DNA of 6,422 nucleotides from the NCBI GenBank assembly GCA_028876585.1, contig JAGWRL010000189.1, positions 1 through 6,422 on the forward strand, read 5' to 3'. Numbering within the stretch: position 1 is the stretch's first letter; every line of letters starts with the position of its first letter. The notes beneath the pieces are model-generated. The model did no database searches, had not been told where the DNA came from, and saw only the letters and a list, made by a program, of their open reading frames with translations. The position numbers and the translations under genes were made by a program. This DNA comes from Pseudomonadota bacterium. Its GTDB lineage: Bacteria > Pseudomonadota > Alphaproteobacteria > Rhizobiales > Beijerinckiaceae. Of this stretch, positions 1 to 5,430 are shown piece after piece.

Positions 1-176
1 AGAACGGGAATGCAACGCAGGCGCTGCTCGCAGCCGTAAAAAATTTGCCGGAAACCCTGCCGATTGCACGAAAGCAGGTGGCTGCGTTCGACAGTCTCCC
101 CAGAGCCGATCAGAAAGCCATCGCTGAGGAGGTTGCGAAGGGCGTTGAGGGTGCTAGGAATAGGCGCCCCCTATAA
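1..176 (+). CDS. C-terminal end of an unrecognised protein (5' truncated by the window edge)
   Basis: An open frame enters from the left edge (first complete codon at 3) and runs 57 codons to TAA at 174-176. The visible peptide looks like a real C-terminus: it is rich in Ala, Leu, Lys and Glu, with probable amphipathic helices (for example QALLAAVKNLPETL and DQKAIAEEVAKGVEGA) and a basic tail ending RNRRPL. The other two plus-strand frames are broken by stops. G/C at third positions is about 61% (35 of 57), and overall G+C of the first 180 bases is about 59%, compared with about 67% in a sampled stretch of aroG. The gene may therefore be of foreign or less constrained origin. I do not recognise the family and assign no function. 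It could be a chance open frame, but the helical composition argues for coding. Confidence 0.5.
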   Translation, partial: NGNATQALLAAVKNLPETLPIARKQVAAFDSLPRADQKAIAEEVAKGVEGARNRRPL

Positions 177-303
177 GCCCCTTGCATCGCCCGCCGCTCG
201 CGCGTAGGTTCCGCGTCCATGGAGCAGATGTCGCTTCTCGTCGCGCGATTTTGGTACCGCCGGTACGGTTCGGCGGCCTAGGATCGCGTTACGCGTTTTC
301 CCC

Positions 304-335
304 GAAGCCGCCCACCCGAGGCGGCTTTCGTGTTT
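304..335 (+). terminator. Rho-independent terminator between the upstream gene and the aroG leader
   Basis: A perfect 8-bp stem, AAGCCGCC (305-312) with GGCGGCTT (320-327), closes a 7-base loop and is followed by a T-rich run, TTTCGTGTTT. It lies about 130 bases past the stop at 176, so it probably ends the upstream transcript and insulates aroG. The T-run is interrupted, so strength is uncertain. The rest of 177-303 shows no gene; the only structure I see there is a small GC-rich dyad, CCGCCG/CGGCGG, at 257-276. Confidence 0.7.
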
Positions 336-376
336 CATGGCCTCCCATGATCCGCATGTCGCCCCCGGTGGACCGG

Positions 377-391
377 CCTCCAACCCGGAGG
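377..391 (+). promoter_or_regulatory. Hairpin masking the leader-ORF Shine-Dalgarno
   Basis: CCTCC at 377-381 is perfectly complementary to GGAGG at 387-391 across a 5-base loop (AACCC). GGAGG is the core of the Shine-Dalgarno for the ATG at 398. In RNA this small helix would compete with ribosome binding, so it could tune translation of the leader and, by coupling, of aroG. An alternative pairing of CCGG at 373-376 with CCGG at 385-388 would open the first helix. The pairing is directly visible; any regulatory role is inference. Confidence 0.35.
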
Positions 392-397
392 TGTTCC

Positions 398-454
398 ATG
401 CCTGAACCAGCCCTCGACACTCTCGTGGCCTTGCGCCAAGGTAGGTCGCGATGA
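398..454 (+). CDS. Putative 18-residue leader peptide overlapping the aroG start
   Basis: This short [21 protein letters not shown], starts at an ATG preceded by a full GGAGGT Shine-Dalgarno (387-392) at 5-base spacing, a better site than the one in front of aroG itself. Its TGA (452-454) overlaps the aroG ATG (451-453) as ATGA, the usual geometry for translational coupling by a terminating ribosome. The peptide has no Trp, Phe or Tyr, so it is not a classical aromatic-attenuation leader; it has three Leu and three Arg. Third-position G/C is modest (about 10 of 17 codons), unlike strongly coded neighbours. It may act only through translation of the RNA, or it may be fortuitous. Confidence 0.4.
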   Translation: MPEPALDTLVALRQGRSR

Positions 455-1833
455 GCAACAAATGGTCACCCGACAGCTGGCGGGGCCTGCCGATCCGGCA
501 GGTGCCCGGCTACCAGGACGAAGCCGCGCTGAAGCGGGTCGAGACGACGCTGCGCGGCTACCCGCCGCTGGTTTTCGCCGGCGAGGCACGCCGCCTCCAG
601 GACCGACTTGCCGCCGTCGCCGAGGGCAAGGCGTTCCTGCTCCAGGGCGGCGACTGCGCCGAAAGCTTCGCCGAGTTCCACCCCAACAACATCCGCGACA
701 TGTTCAAGGTGCTGTTGCAGATGGCGGTGGTGCTGACCTTTGGCGGCGGTATGCCGGTGGTCAAGGTCGGGCGGCTGGCCGGCCAGTTCGCCAAGCCGCG
801 CTCGTCCGACACCGAGACGGTCGACGGCGTGACCCTGCCCGCCTATCGCGGCGACATCGTCAACGACATCGCCTTCACGGCGGGCGCACGCGTGCCCGAT
901 CCGCGCCGGCAGCTGGAGGCCTATCGCCAGTCGGCCGCGACCCTCAACCTGCTGCGCGCTTTCGCCACCGGCGGCTACGCCAATCTGGAGAACGCGCATC
1001 GCTGGATGCTCGGCTTCGTCGAGCACAGCCCGCAATCCGACCGCTATCAGCATCTGGCCGACCGGATCACGCAGACGCTCGGCTTCATGCGCGCCATCGG
1101 GCTCGACCCGGAGGCGCATCCCGAATTGCGCCAGACCGATTTCTACACCTCGCACGAGGCGCTGCTGCTCGGCTACGAGCAGGCGATGACCCGGCTCGAT
1201 TCGACCTCGGGCGAATATTACGCCACCTCCGGTCATATGGTGTGGATCGGCGACCGCACCCGCCAGCCCGGCGGCGCGCATATCGAATACGCTCGCGGCG
1301 TGCGCAATCCGATCGGCCTCAAATGCGGCCCGTCGTTGCAGCCCGACGAGTTGCTGCGGCTTTGTGACGCGCTCGACCCGGCGCGCGAACCGGGCCGGCT
1401 GACCCTCATCACCCGTTTCGGCGCCGACAAGGTGGAGGCGCACCTGCCCGCTCTGGTGCGGGCGATCCAGCGCGAGGGCCGGCCGGTGCTGTGGGTGTGC
1501 GACCCGATGCACGGCAACACGATCAAGACTTCCAATGGCTTCAAGACGCGGCCGACCGACCGCATCGCCGCCGAGATCAAGCAGTTCTTCGCCGTGCATC
1601 GCACTGAAAAGACCCATGCCGGCGGCGTGCATCTGGAAATGACCGGCAAGAACGTCACCGAATGCACCGGCGGCGCGCGCGTCATCAGCGAGGACGATCT
1701 GCACGACCGTTACCACACCTATTGCGATCCCCGGCTCAACGCCGAGCAGGCGATCGAGATCGCGTTCATGGTGGCGGACCTGCTCAACGAGGAGCGGGCG
1801 CTGCATCCGCTGCCGGTGCAGGCGGCGGAGTGA
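451..1833 (+). CDS. aroG: Class II 3-deoxy-D-arabino-heptulosonate 7-phosphate (DAHP) synthase
   Basis: Cytosolic enzyme condensing phosphoenolpyruvate with erythrose 4-phosphate to DAHP, the first committed step of the shikimate pathway to Phe, Tyr, Trp and other aromatics. The 460-residue length is normal for the plant/Mycobacterium-like class II family, and the N-terminus ([10 protein letters not shown]) is family-typical, supporting this start. The metal ligands by family alignment are Cys69 (QGGDCAESF), His354 (DPMHGNT), Glu396 (GGVHLEMTG) and Asp426 (CDPRLN). Substrate-binding residues include Arg108, Lys115 (GQFAKPRS), Lys291 (KCGPS) and Arg322 (TRFGADK). No fused chorismate mutase or ACT domain is present. 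The local Shine-Dalgarno is weak (AAGG/TAGG, 439-445), but the start overlaps the leader ORF as ATGA, suggesting coupled translation. Codon use is strongly G/C at third positions. Nothing is missing or broken. Confidence 0.97.
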   Translation: MSNKWSPDSWRGLPIRQVPGYQDEAALKRVETTLRGYPPLVFAGEARRLQDRLAAVAEGKAFLLQGGDCAESFAEFHPNNIRDMFKVLLQMAVVLTFGGGMPVVKVGRLAGQFAKPRSSDTETVDGVTLPAYRGDIVNDIAFTAGARVPDPRRQLEAYRQSAATLNLLRAFATGGYANLENAHRWMLGFVEHSPQSDRYQHLADRITQTLGFMRAIGLDPEAHPELRQTDFYTSHEALLLGYEQAMTRLDSTSGEYYATSGHMVWIGDRTRQPGGAHIEYARGVRNPIGLKCGPSLQPDELLRLCDALDPAREPGRLTLITRFGADKVEAHLPALVRAIQREGRPVLWVCDPMHGNTIKTSNGFKTRPTDRIAAEIKQFFAVHRTEKTHAGGVHLEMTGKNVTECTGGARVISEDDLHDRYHTYCDPRLNAEQAIEIAFMVADLLNEERALHPLPVQAAE

Positions 1834-1837
1834 GGGA

Positions 1838-1918
1838 AATAGGCAATGGGCAATAGGCAATAGGCAATAGGCAGCAAGATTTGCCTTAACTACTGCCTAC
1901 TGCCTACTGCCCACTGCC
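1838..1918. repeat. Tandem 7-bp repeats in two inverted arms forming a long hairpin
   Basis: The left arm has five heptamers from 1838 to 1872: AATAGGC, AATGGGC, then AATAGGC three times. The right arm has four from 1891 to 1918: TACTGCC three times, then CACTGCC. The arms are inverted copies: 28 bases at 1842-1869 pair with 1891-1918 around a 21-base loop, which itself has a 4-bp GGCA/TGCC helix. Each heptamer has one A/C mismatch if read as plus-strand RNA, but the same position becomes a G-U wobble in minus-strand RNA, giving a continuous helix. The odd G-variant unit has a matching complementary variant in the other arm. It lies between aroG and the MoeB-like gene. There is no following U-tract, so it is not a standard terminator. 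It is probably a dispersed intergenic element or an mRNA-end stabiliser; the function is unknown. Confidence 0.8.
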
Positions 1919-1930
1919 GAGAGTAACCCC

Positions 1931-2737
1931 ATGAAACTTTCCGACGACGAGATCGAACGTTACGCGCGCCAGATCATCCTGCGCGGCGTCGGCGGACCGG
2001 GCCAGCAGAAGCTGAAGGCGGCGCGGGTGCTCGTTGTCGGCGCCGGCGGCCTCGGCTCGCCGGCGCTGCAATATCTCGCCGGCGCGGGGGTGGGGACGAT
2101 AGGGATCGTCGACGACGACGTGGTCTCGCTCTCCAACCTGCATCGGCAAATCCTGCACGGCACGCCCGATCTCGACCGCGCCAAGATCGACAGCGCCGAG
2201 GACGCGATCCGCCGGCTCAACCCCAACGTGGCGGTGGAGAAGATCGCGACGCGGATCGGCGCCGACAACGCCCGCGAGCTGGTGCGCGGCTACGATCTCA
2301 CGCTCGACGGCTCCGACAATTTCGCCACCCGCTACGCCGTGTCCGACGCCTGTTTCCACGAGGGCCGGACGCTGGTGACGGCGGCGCTCGGCCAGTTCGA
2401 CGCGACGCTGACGACGCTGAAGCCGCACGGAAAAGACGCCGACGGGCGACCGAACCCGACCTACCGCTGCCTGTTCCCCGAGGCGCCGCCTGCGGGCGCG
2501 ATCCCGACCTGCGCCGAAGCCGGCGTGCTCGGCGCGCTCGCCGGCATGGTCGGGGCGATGATGGCGATGGAGGCGATCCGCGAAATCGTCGGCGGTTTCG
2601 AGGACGGCGATACGGGCCTCGTCGGCAAACTGCTGCTGATCGACGCGCGCGCGATGCGGTTCGAGACGATGCGCTATAGCTGGGACGAAGAGAACCCGCT
2701 CAATGGCTTGGCGGTGTCGGCTAAAGCGGGCGATTAA
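1931..2737 (+). CDS. moeB: MoeB/ThiF/HesA-family E1-like adenylyltransferase
   Basis: Cytosolic enzyme predicted to adenylate the C-terminal Gly-Gly of a small ubiquitin-like sulfur carrier (MoaD for molybdopterin synthesis, or ThiS-like) using ATP. The Rossmann nucleotide loop is GAGGLG at 37-42. All five catalytic positions of E. coli MoeB align with an offset of one: Arg13 (RYARQIIL), Arg72 and Gln73 (SNLHRQ), Lys85 (DRAKID) and Asp129 (LDGSDN). The Cys of the TCAEAG motif is kept (Cys194). The zinc site is not: the first CxxC reads TYRC (Thr177, Cys180) and the C-terminal CxxC is absent around 251-258 (WDEENPLN). Length (268) is close to E. coli MoeB (249), and there is no rhodanese domain. 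A GAGAG Shine-Dalgarno (1919-1923) sits 7 bases before the ATG. No sulfur-carrier gene lies nearby, so the exact partner is unproven. Confidence 0.85.
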   Translation: MKLSDDEIERYARQIILRGVGGPGQQKLKAARVLVVGAGGLGSPALQYLAGAGVGTIGIVDDDVVSLSNLHRQILHGTPDLDRAKIDSAEDAIRRLNPNVAVEKIATRIGADNARELVRGYDLTLDGSDNFATRYAVSDACFHEGRTLVTAALGQFDATLTTLKPHGKDADGRPNPTYRCLFPEAPPAGAIPTCAEAGVLGALAGMVGAMMAMEAIREIVGGFEDGDTGLVGKLLLIDARAMRFETMRYSWDEENPLNGLAVSAKAGD

Positions 2738-2853
2738 GCGCGCGCGGGGCGGTTTCATCGCGCTTTAACCGCGTGCGTCAACCCGGCCTGAACCACAATC
2801 GCCAAATCGTGTTTAACCGTGAACGCAAAGGGGTATCCTCGCATTCACCACGT

Positions 2854-2873
2854 CGGGCGCGGAGCGGCGCCCG
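2854..2873 (+). promoter_or_regulatory. GC-rich hairpin just upstream of the L,D-transpeptidase ribosome binding site
   Basis: CGGGCGC (2854-2860) pairs perfectly with GCGCCCG (2867-2873) around the loop GGAGCG. The helix ends one base before the GGGCGGGAG Shine-Dalgarno region (2875-2883). It could influence initiation or mark a 5' UTR, but short GC stems are common at this base composition. The rest of 2738-2889 holds two TTTAACCG octamers (2764-2771 and 2813-2820) and a weak TATCCT -10-like box (2834-2839) with no convincing -35. Confidence 0.3.
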
Positions 2874-2889
2874 TGGGCGGGAGCCTGTC

Positions 2890-3663
2890 ATGCGGAGCGT
2901 ATTGGCGTATTCGGCGATCTGTCTGGCCTGCGGGCCTTGGCTCGACGCGGCGAGGGCGGAACAGCCGCAGGTCGTCGCGGGCATATACAATTCCGCGCCG
3001 GCCGAGGCCCCGCGCGACGGCGGCGACGCCCTCGGCGGCGGCTTCATCCAGCTCCTGTTCACCGGCCACACCAGGTCCACGCCGGCGCCTCGCCACGCCG
3101 AGCCGGCGCCGAACCTGGCCTATGCCCCCCGGCGCGAGGATTCGATCGTCGGCGGCTATTCGGCCGCCCGCCCCGATTACGCCTCGCTGGCGCCGGAAGC
3201 GCGGCCGGCGCAGGAGCCGCCGCCGCAGTTTCACCGGCAGGAGGTCGATTATCCCACCCGCGAGCGGCCGGGCACGGTGGTGATCGATACGCCCAACAAG
3301 TTCCTCTATCTGGTCGAGCCGGACGGGCGCGCCTTGCGCTACGGCGTCGGCGTCGGGCGTCCCGGCTTCGAATGGGCCGGCGTGAAAACCGTGTCGCGCA
3401 AGGCGGAATGGCCGGGCTGGACGCCGCCGCCCGAGATGATGAAGCGCCGCCCCGACCTGCCCGCCCATATGGACGGCGGCCCCGACAATCCGCTCGGCGC
3501 GCGCGCGCTCTATCTCGGCTCGTCGATGTATCGCATCCACGGCACCAACGAGCCCTGGACGATCGGCCAGAACGTCTCGTCGGGCTGCATCCGGATGATG
3601 AACGACGACGTGATCGACCTTTACGAGCGCGTGAAGGTCGGCTCCAAAGTCATTGTGATGTAA
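2890..3663 (+). CDS. Secreted YkuD-domain L,D-transpeptidase (ErfK/YbiS/YcfS/YnhG family)
   Basis: Predicted periplasmic enzyme acting on peptidoglycan stem peptides, either making 3-3 cross-links or attaching outer-membrane proteins to peptidoglycan, a role known for this family in Brucella and Agrobacterium. The chosen ATG gives 257 residues with a Sec signal peptide: Arg2, a hydrophobic core at 4-19, and an ARA cleavage site after Ala23. A GGGAG Shine-Dalgarno (2879-2883) lies 6 bases upstream. Residues 35-125 are a Pro/Ala/Arg-rich, probably disordered linker, which would span periplasm or peptidoglycan. The YkuD catalytic domain spans about 127-257, with His217 (YRIHGTNEP) and nucleophile Cys233 (SSGCIRM). 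Its 3' end overlaps the convergent HAD gene by 14 bases. It is paralogous to the lipoprotein transpeptidase at 4759-5400. Confidence 0.92.
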   Translation: MRSVLAYSAICLACGPWLDAARAEQPQVVAGIYNSAPAEAPRDGGDALGGGFIQLLFTGHTRSTPAPRHAEPAPNLAYAPRREDSIVGGYSAARPDYASLAPEARPAQEPPPQFHRQEVDYPTRERPGTVVIDTPNKFLYLVEPDGRALRYGVGVGRPGFEWAGVKTVSRKAEWPGWTPPPEMMKRRPDLPAHMDGGPDNPLGARALYLGSSMYRIHGTNEPWTIGQNVSSGCIRMMNDDVIDLYERVKVGSKVIVM

Positions 3664-4426
3664 CGCCCCGCCAGCCCGCGATCAGGGCCGGCAGGTCGCC
3701 GATGTCGGCGATGACGAAATCGGCGTGCGGCGCCAGTTCCTCGCGCGTCGCCACGCCGGACAGCACCGCGATCGCCACCGCGCCGGCGGCCCGCGCGCTG
3801 TCGAGATCGTGCAATGTGTCGCCGACCAGCGCGACCTGCGACGCCGCGACGCCGATTTGCCGGGCGAAGGCGAGCACCATGCCCGGCTCAGGCTTCGCGC
3901 CATGGCCCGAATCGTAGCCGGCGACGAAATCCATCCACGACGTCAGTTGCAATTGCGCGAGGTGGCGGCGCGCGCTCGCCTCCGCGTCATTGGTGGCGAG
4001 GCCGAGTTTGAGGCCCATGCCGCGCAGCGCCGCCAGAATCGCGGCGGGATCGCCGACCGGCGTCAGCGAAGTGAGGCACTCGACGGCGGCGAGCGCGTCG
4101 ATCTCCGCCCGCAGCGCGGGAAAATCGTCGCGGCCGAGCGCCGCCGCCCAGGCCGGGCCATAATGCGCCGTCGCGCCGCCGATGATCGGCGACGTCGCGC
4201 GGAAGCGGCGGCTCTCGACCTCGAAATGCAGACATTCGGCCTGGGCGCGCACCTTGTGCGCGTCGCCGCGCGCCAGCGCGTGAATCACGGCGTGAATCGC
4301 GGGGCCCCAGGTGAGCTGGAAGTCGATCAGCGTGCCGTCCTTGTCGAACAGGACGCCCGCCAGCGCGGGAATTTGGCGGGTCGCGTCGTTAACCGCGCCG
4401 CTTAAACCAGCTTTAACTGAATTCAT
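3650..4426 (-). CDS. HAD-superfamily phosphatase, phosphoglycolate-phosphatase-like
   Basis: Cytosolic Mg-dependent phosphohydrolase of the haloacid dehalogenase superfamily, 258 residues. Motif I is DKDGT, with nucleophile Asp28 and acid/base Asp30. Motif II is Thr145 (LATND), motif III is Lys178 (GAKPEP), and motif IV is GDTLHD with Asp203 and Asp207. A helical C1-type cap fits residues 36-120. This layout matches Gph/PGP-like enzymes, but substrate cannot be read from sequence; phosphoglycolate, another sugar phosphate or a nucleotide are all possible. The start at 4426 is supported by a GAGGA Shine-Dalgarno on the minus strand (4439-4435) with 8-base spacing. That adds an N-terminal tail of about 20 residues before the fold. 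The stop overlaps the end of the upstream transpeptidase gene. It diverges from the small gene at 4484. Confidence 0.9.
   Translation of the reverse strand: MNSVKAGLSGAVNDATRQIPALAGVLFDKDGTLIDFQLTWGPAIHAVIHALARGDAHKVRAQAECLHFEVESRRFRATSPIIGGATAHYGPAWAAALGRDDFPALRAEIDALAAVECLTSLTPVGDPAAILAALRGMGLKLGLATNDAEASARRHLAQLQLTSWMDFVAGYDSGHGAKPEPGMVLAFARQIGVAASQVALVGDTLHDLDSARAAGAVAIAVLSGVATREELAPHADFVIADIGDLPALIAGWRGVTSQ
4402..4417 (+). promoter_or_regulatory. Candidate CtrA binding site (TTAA-N7-TTAAC)
   Basis: TTAA at 4402-4405, seven bases, then TTAAC at 4413-4417 is an exact match to the consensus of CtrA, the alphaproteobacterial cell-cycle response regulator. It sits 67 bases before the ATG of the small gene at 4484 and within codons 4-9 of the divergent HAD gene. 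Further TTAACC half-sites occur at 4389-4394 and 4496-4501. The site is oriented toward the small gene. Occupancy is untested; the call rests on consensus match and placement in a divergent start region. Confidence 0.5.
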
Positions 4427-4483
4427 TCAAACTTTCCTCAACAGCCCGTCCGCAAGCCAGTTCCCCGTGCAGTAGGCGTCGTC

Positions 4484-4693
4484 ATGCGTCACGATTTAAC
4501 CGCCATTCCGGATGCGATGGAAAAGCGCGCTGGCAGCAGTCGCCTGCTGTCGCGCCTCTATCACGAAATCGGCCTCGCCGCCGTCGCGTTCGAGCTCGAC
4601 GTGGAAGTGACCGAACTCGCGCCCGAATCGTGCGAGGCGATTCGGCGCGGCGCGCGCTATCTCAATTTCGATTTGCTCGACCTCGCCTCCTGA
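4484..4693 (+). CDS. Small hypothetical protein, 69 residues
   Basis: I do not recognise this family. The product begins MRHDLTAIPDAMEKRAG, has a likely amphipathic helix at about 18-40 (SSRLLSRLYHEIGLAAVAFEL), an acidic middle (DVEVTELAPESCEAI) and a hydrophobic/acidic end (YLNFDLLDLAS). It has no signal peptide or transmembrane segment, so it is probably cytosolic. G/C at third positions is high, which supports real coding. The Shine-Dalgarno is poor (AGG at 4474-4476, 7 bases from the ATG); an internal ATG at 4517 (Met12) is an alternative start. It is monocistronic: divergent from the HAD phosphatase, with a candidate CtrA box 67 bases upstream, and followed by a hairpin terminator. A minus-strand frame also covers it, but that frame lacks a plausible start context. 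Confidence 0.6.
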   Translation: MRHDLTAIPDAMEKRAGSSRLLSRLYHEIGLAAVAFELDVEVTELAPESCEAIRRGARYLNFDLLDLAS

Positions 4694-4708
4694 GGCGGGC
4701 CGGCGCAC

Positions 4709-4737
4709 AAAAAAAGCCGGCCGCGAGCGGCCGGCTT
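4709..4737 (-). terminator. Strong rho-independent terminator of the minus-strand L,D-transpeptidase gene
   Basis: A perfect 10-bp stem, AAGCCGGCCG (4714-4723) with CGGCCGGCTT (4728-4737), closes the tetraloop CGAG. Read on the minus strand, it is followed by a run of seven U (4715-4709), a textbook intrinsic terminator placed 22 bases after the transpeptidase stop at 4759. On the plus strand the hairpin is followed only by TTAGTTCGTT, so it may act weakly for the convergent small gene ending at 4693. Confidence 0.9.
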
Positions 4738-4758
4738 AGTTCGTTGGCGAAAAGCCGA

Positions 4759-5400
4759 TCAGCTGCGGACGATGACCTGGGTGCCGATCTTCACGCGGTT
4801 GTAAAGGTCGATCACGTCGAGATCGCGCATGCGGATGCAGCCCGACGACACCGCCTGCCCGATCTCTCCCGGCTCATTGGTGCCGTGGATGCGGTAAAGC
4901 GTGTCGCGATTGCCCTGATAGAGGTAGAGCGCGCGCGCGCCGAGCGGGTTGTCCCAGCGGCCTTCGAGCGGGCCGTGCTTGATATAGGCCTTGAACTCCG
5001 GCCAGCGCGACATGATCGAGGACGTCGGCATCCACGTCGGCCATTCCGTCATGTGCCCGACCGTGGCGCGGCCGGTCCAGCCGAACGCTTCGGCGCCGAC
5101 CGCGACGGGATATTCCTTCGCCTTGTGGCCCGGCATTACGAAATACAGCTTCTTCTGGCTGTTGTAGATCACGATCGTTCCCGGCGGTTCGCCCGTCGGG
5201 TCGGAGACGACGTGGCTGATGAGCGGAATCGACCATTCGTCCGAATCCGCCTTCGCCAGCATCCGCTTGTCGCGATCGGTAAGCTTGGTGTCGCCCGCCA
5301 GGCCCGCCCTGAGACCGACGAACTGCTCCTGCGGGGAACAACCCGCCAGAGTAAAACCAACAACCGCGGCCGCCACGACCGCCAGCAATCTACTTTTCAT
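4759..5400 (-). CDS. Lipoprotein YkuD-domain L,D-transpeptidase
   Basis: Predicted periplasm-facing, membrane-anchored peptidoglycan L,D-transpeptidase of 213 residues. The N-terminus is a lipoprotein signal peptide: MKSR, a hydrophobic core at 5-17, and the lipobox LAGC with acylated Cys21. Ser22 after the Cys suggests outer-membrane sorting by the E. coli rule. The YkuD domain covers about 72-213, with His172 (YRIHGTNEP) and nucleophile Cys188 (SSGCIRM). The Shine-Dalgarno in front of the ATG is weak, but the signal peptide fixes the start. A 43-residue block around the active site shares 33 identities with the secreted transpeptidase at 2890-3663; unlike that protein, this one has only a short linker. 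The gene ends at a strong terminator and diverges from purL. Reaction specificity (3-3 cross-links or protein anchoring) cannot be read from sequence. Confidence 0.95.
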   Translation of the reverse strand: MKSRLLAVVAAAVVGFTLAGCSPQEQFVGLRAGLAGDTKLTDRDKRMLAKADSDEWSIPLISHVVSDPTGEPPGTIVIYNSQKKLYFVMPGHKAKEYPVAVGAEAFGWTGRATVGHMTEWPTWMPTSSIMSRWPEFKAYIKHGPLEGRWDNPLGARALYLYQGNRDTLYRIHGTNEPGEIGQAVSSGCIRMRDLDVIDLYNRVKIGTQVIVRS

Positions 5401-5430
5401 ATCATCGCCCCGCTACTTCGACCCCGTAAG

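Noticed and set aside
257..276. CCGCCG/CGGCGG dyad in the non-coding stretch before aroG.
   Set aside because: It is short and made only of G and C, has no U-run, and is likely by chance at this composition.
466..1860. A 464-codon minus-strand open frame covering all of aroG.
   Set aside because: It mirrors a strongly conserved gene in a high-GC genome, where antisense frames rarely meet stops. Its product is low-complexity Arg/His/Ala-rich sequence with no recognisable motif.
1838..1918. Reading the heptamer array as a CRISPR or an intrinsic terminator.
   Set aside because: The units are only 7 bp with no spacers, and no U-tract follows either arm.
1904..2758. A 284-codon minus-strand frame opposite the MoeB-like gene.
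   Set aside because: The plus-strand protein keeps every catalytic motif of its family; the antisense product is Arg/Ala/Val-rich without any motif.
2812..2839. Promoter-like pair TTTAAC and TATCCT with 16-base spacing upstream of the secreted transpeptidase.
   Set aside because: The -35 matches the consensus at only about half its positions; too weak to annotate.
2773..2889. An upstream GTG start adding 39 residues to the secreted transpeptidase.
   Set aside because: The extension would bury the signal peptide inside the protein and has no ribosome site. ATG at 2890 has a good Shine-Dalgarno and starts directly at a signal peptide.
2920..2937. A possible lipobox around Cys14 (CLACG) in the secreted transpeptidase.
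   Set aside because: The -3 position is Cys rather than Leu/Val/Ile and the preceding hydrophobic stretch is too short. The ARA site after residue 23 fits ordinary signal peptidase cleavage better.
2937..3917. A 326-codon plus-strand frame spanning the secreted transpeptidase and part of the HAD gene.
   Set aside because: It crosses two real genes with intact motifs and has Arg-rich low-complexity composition.
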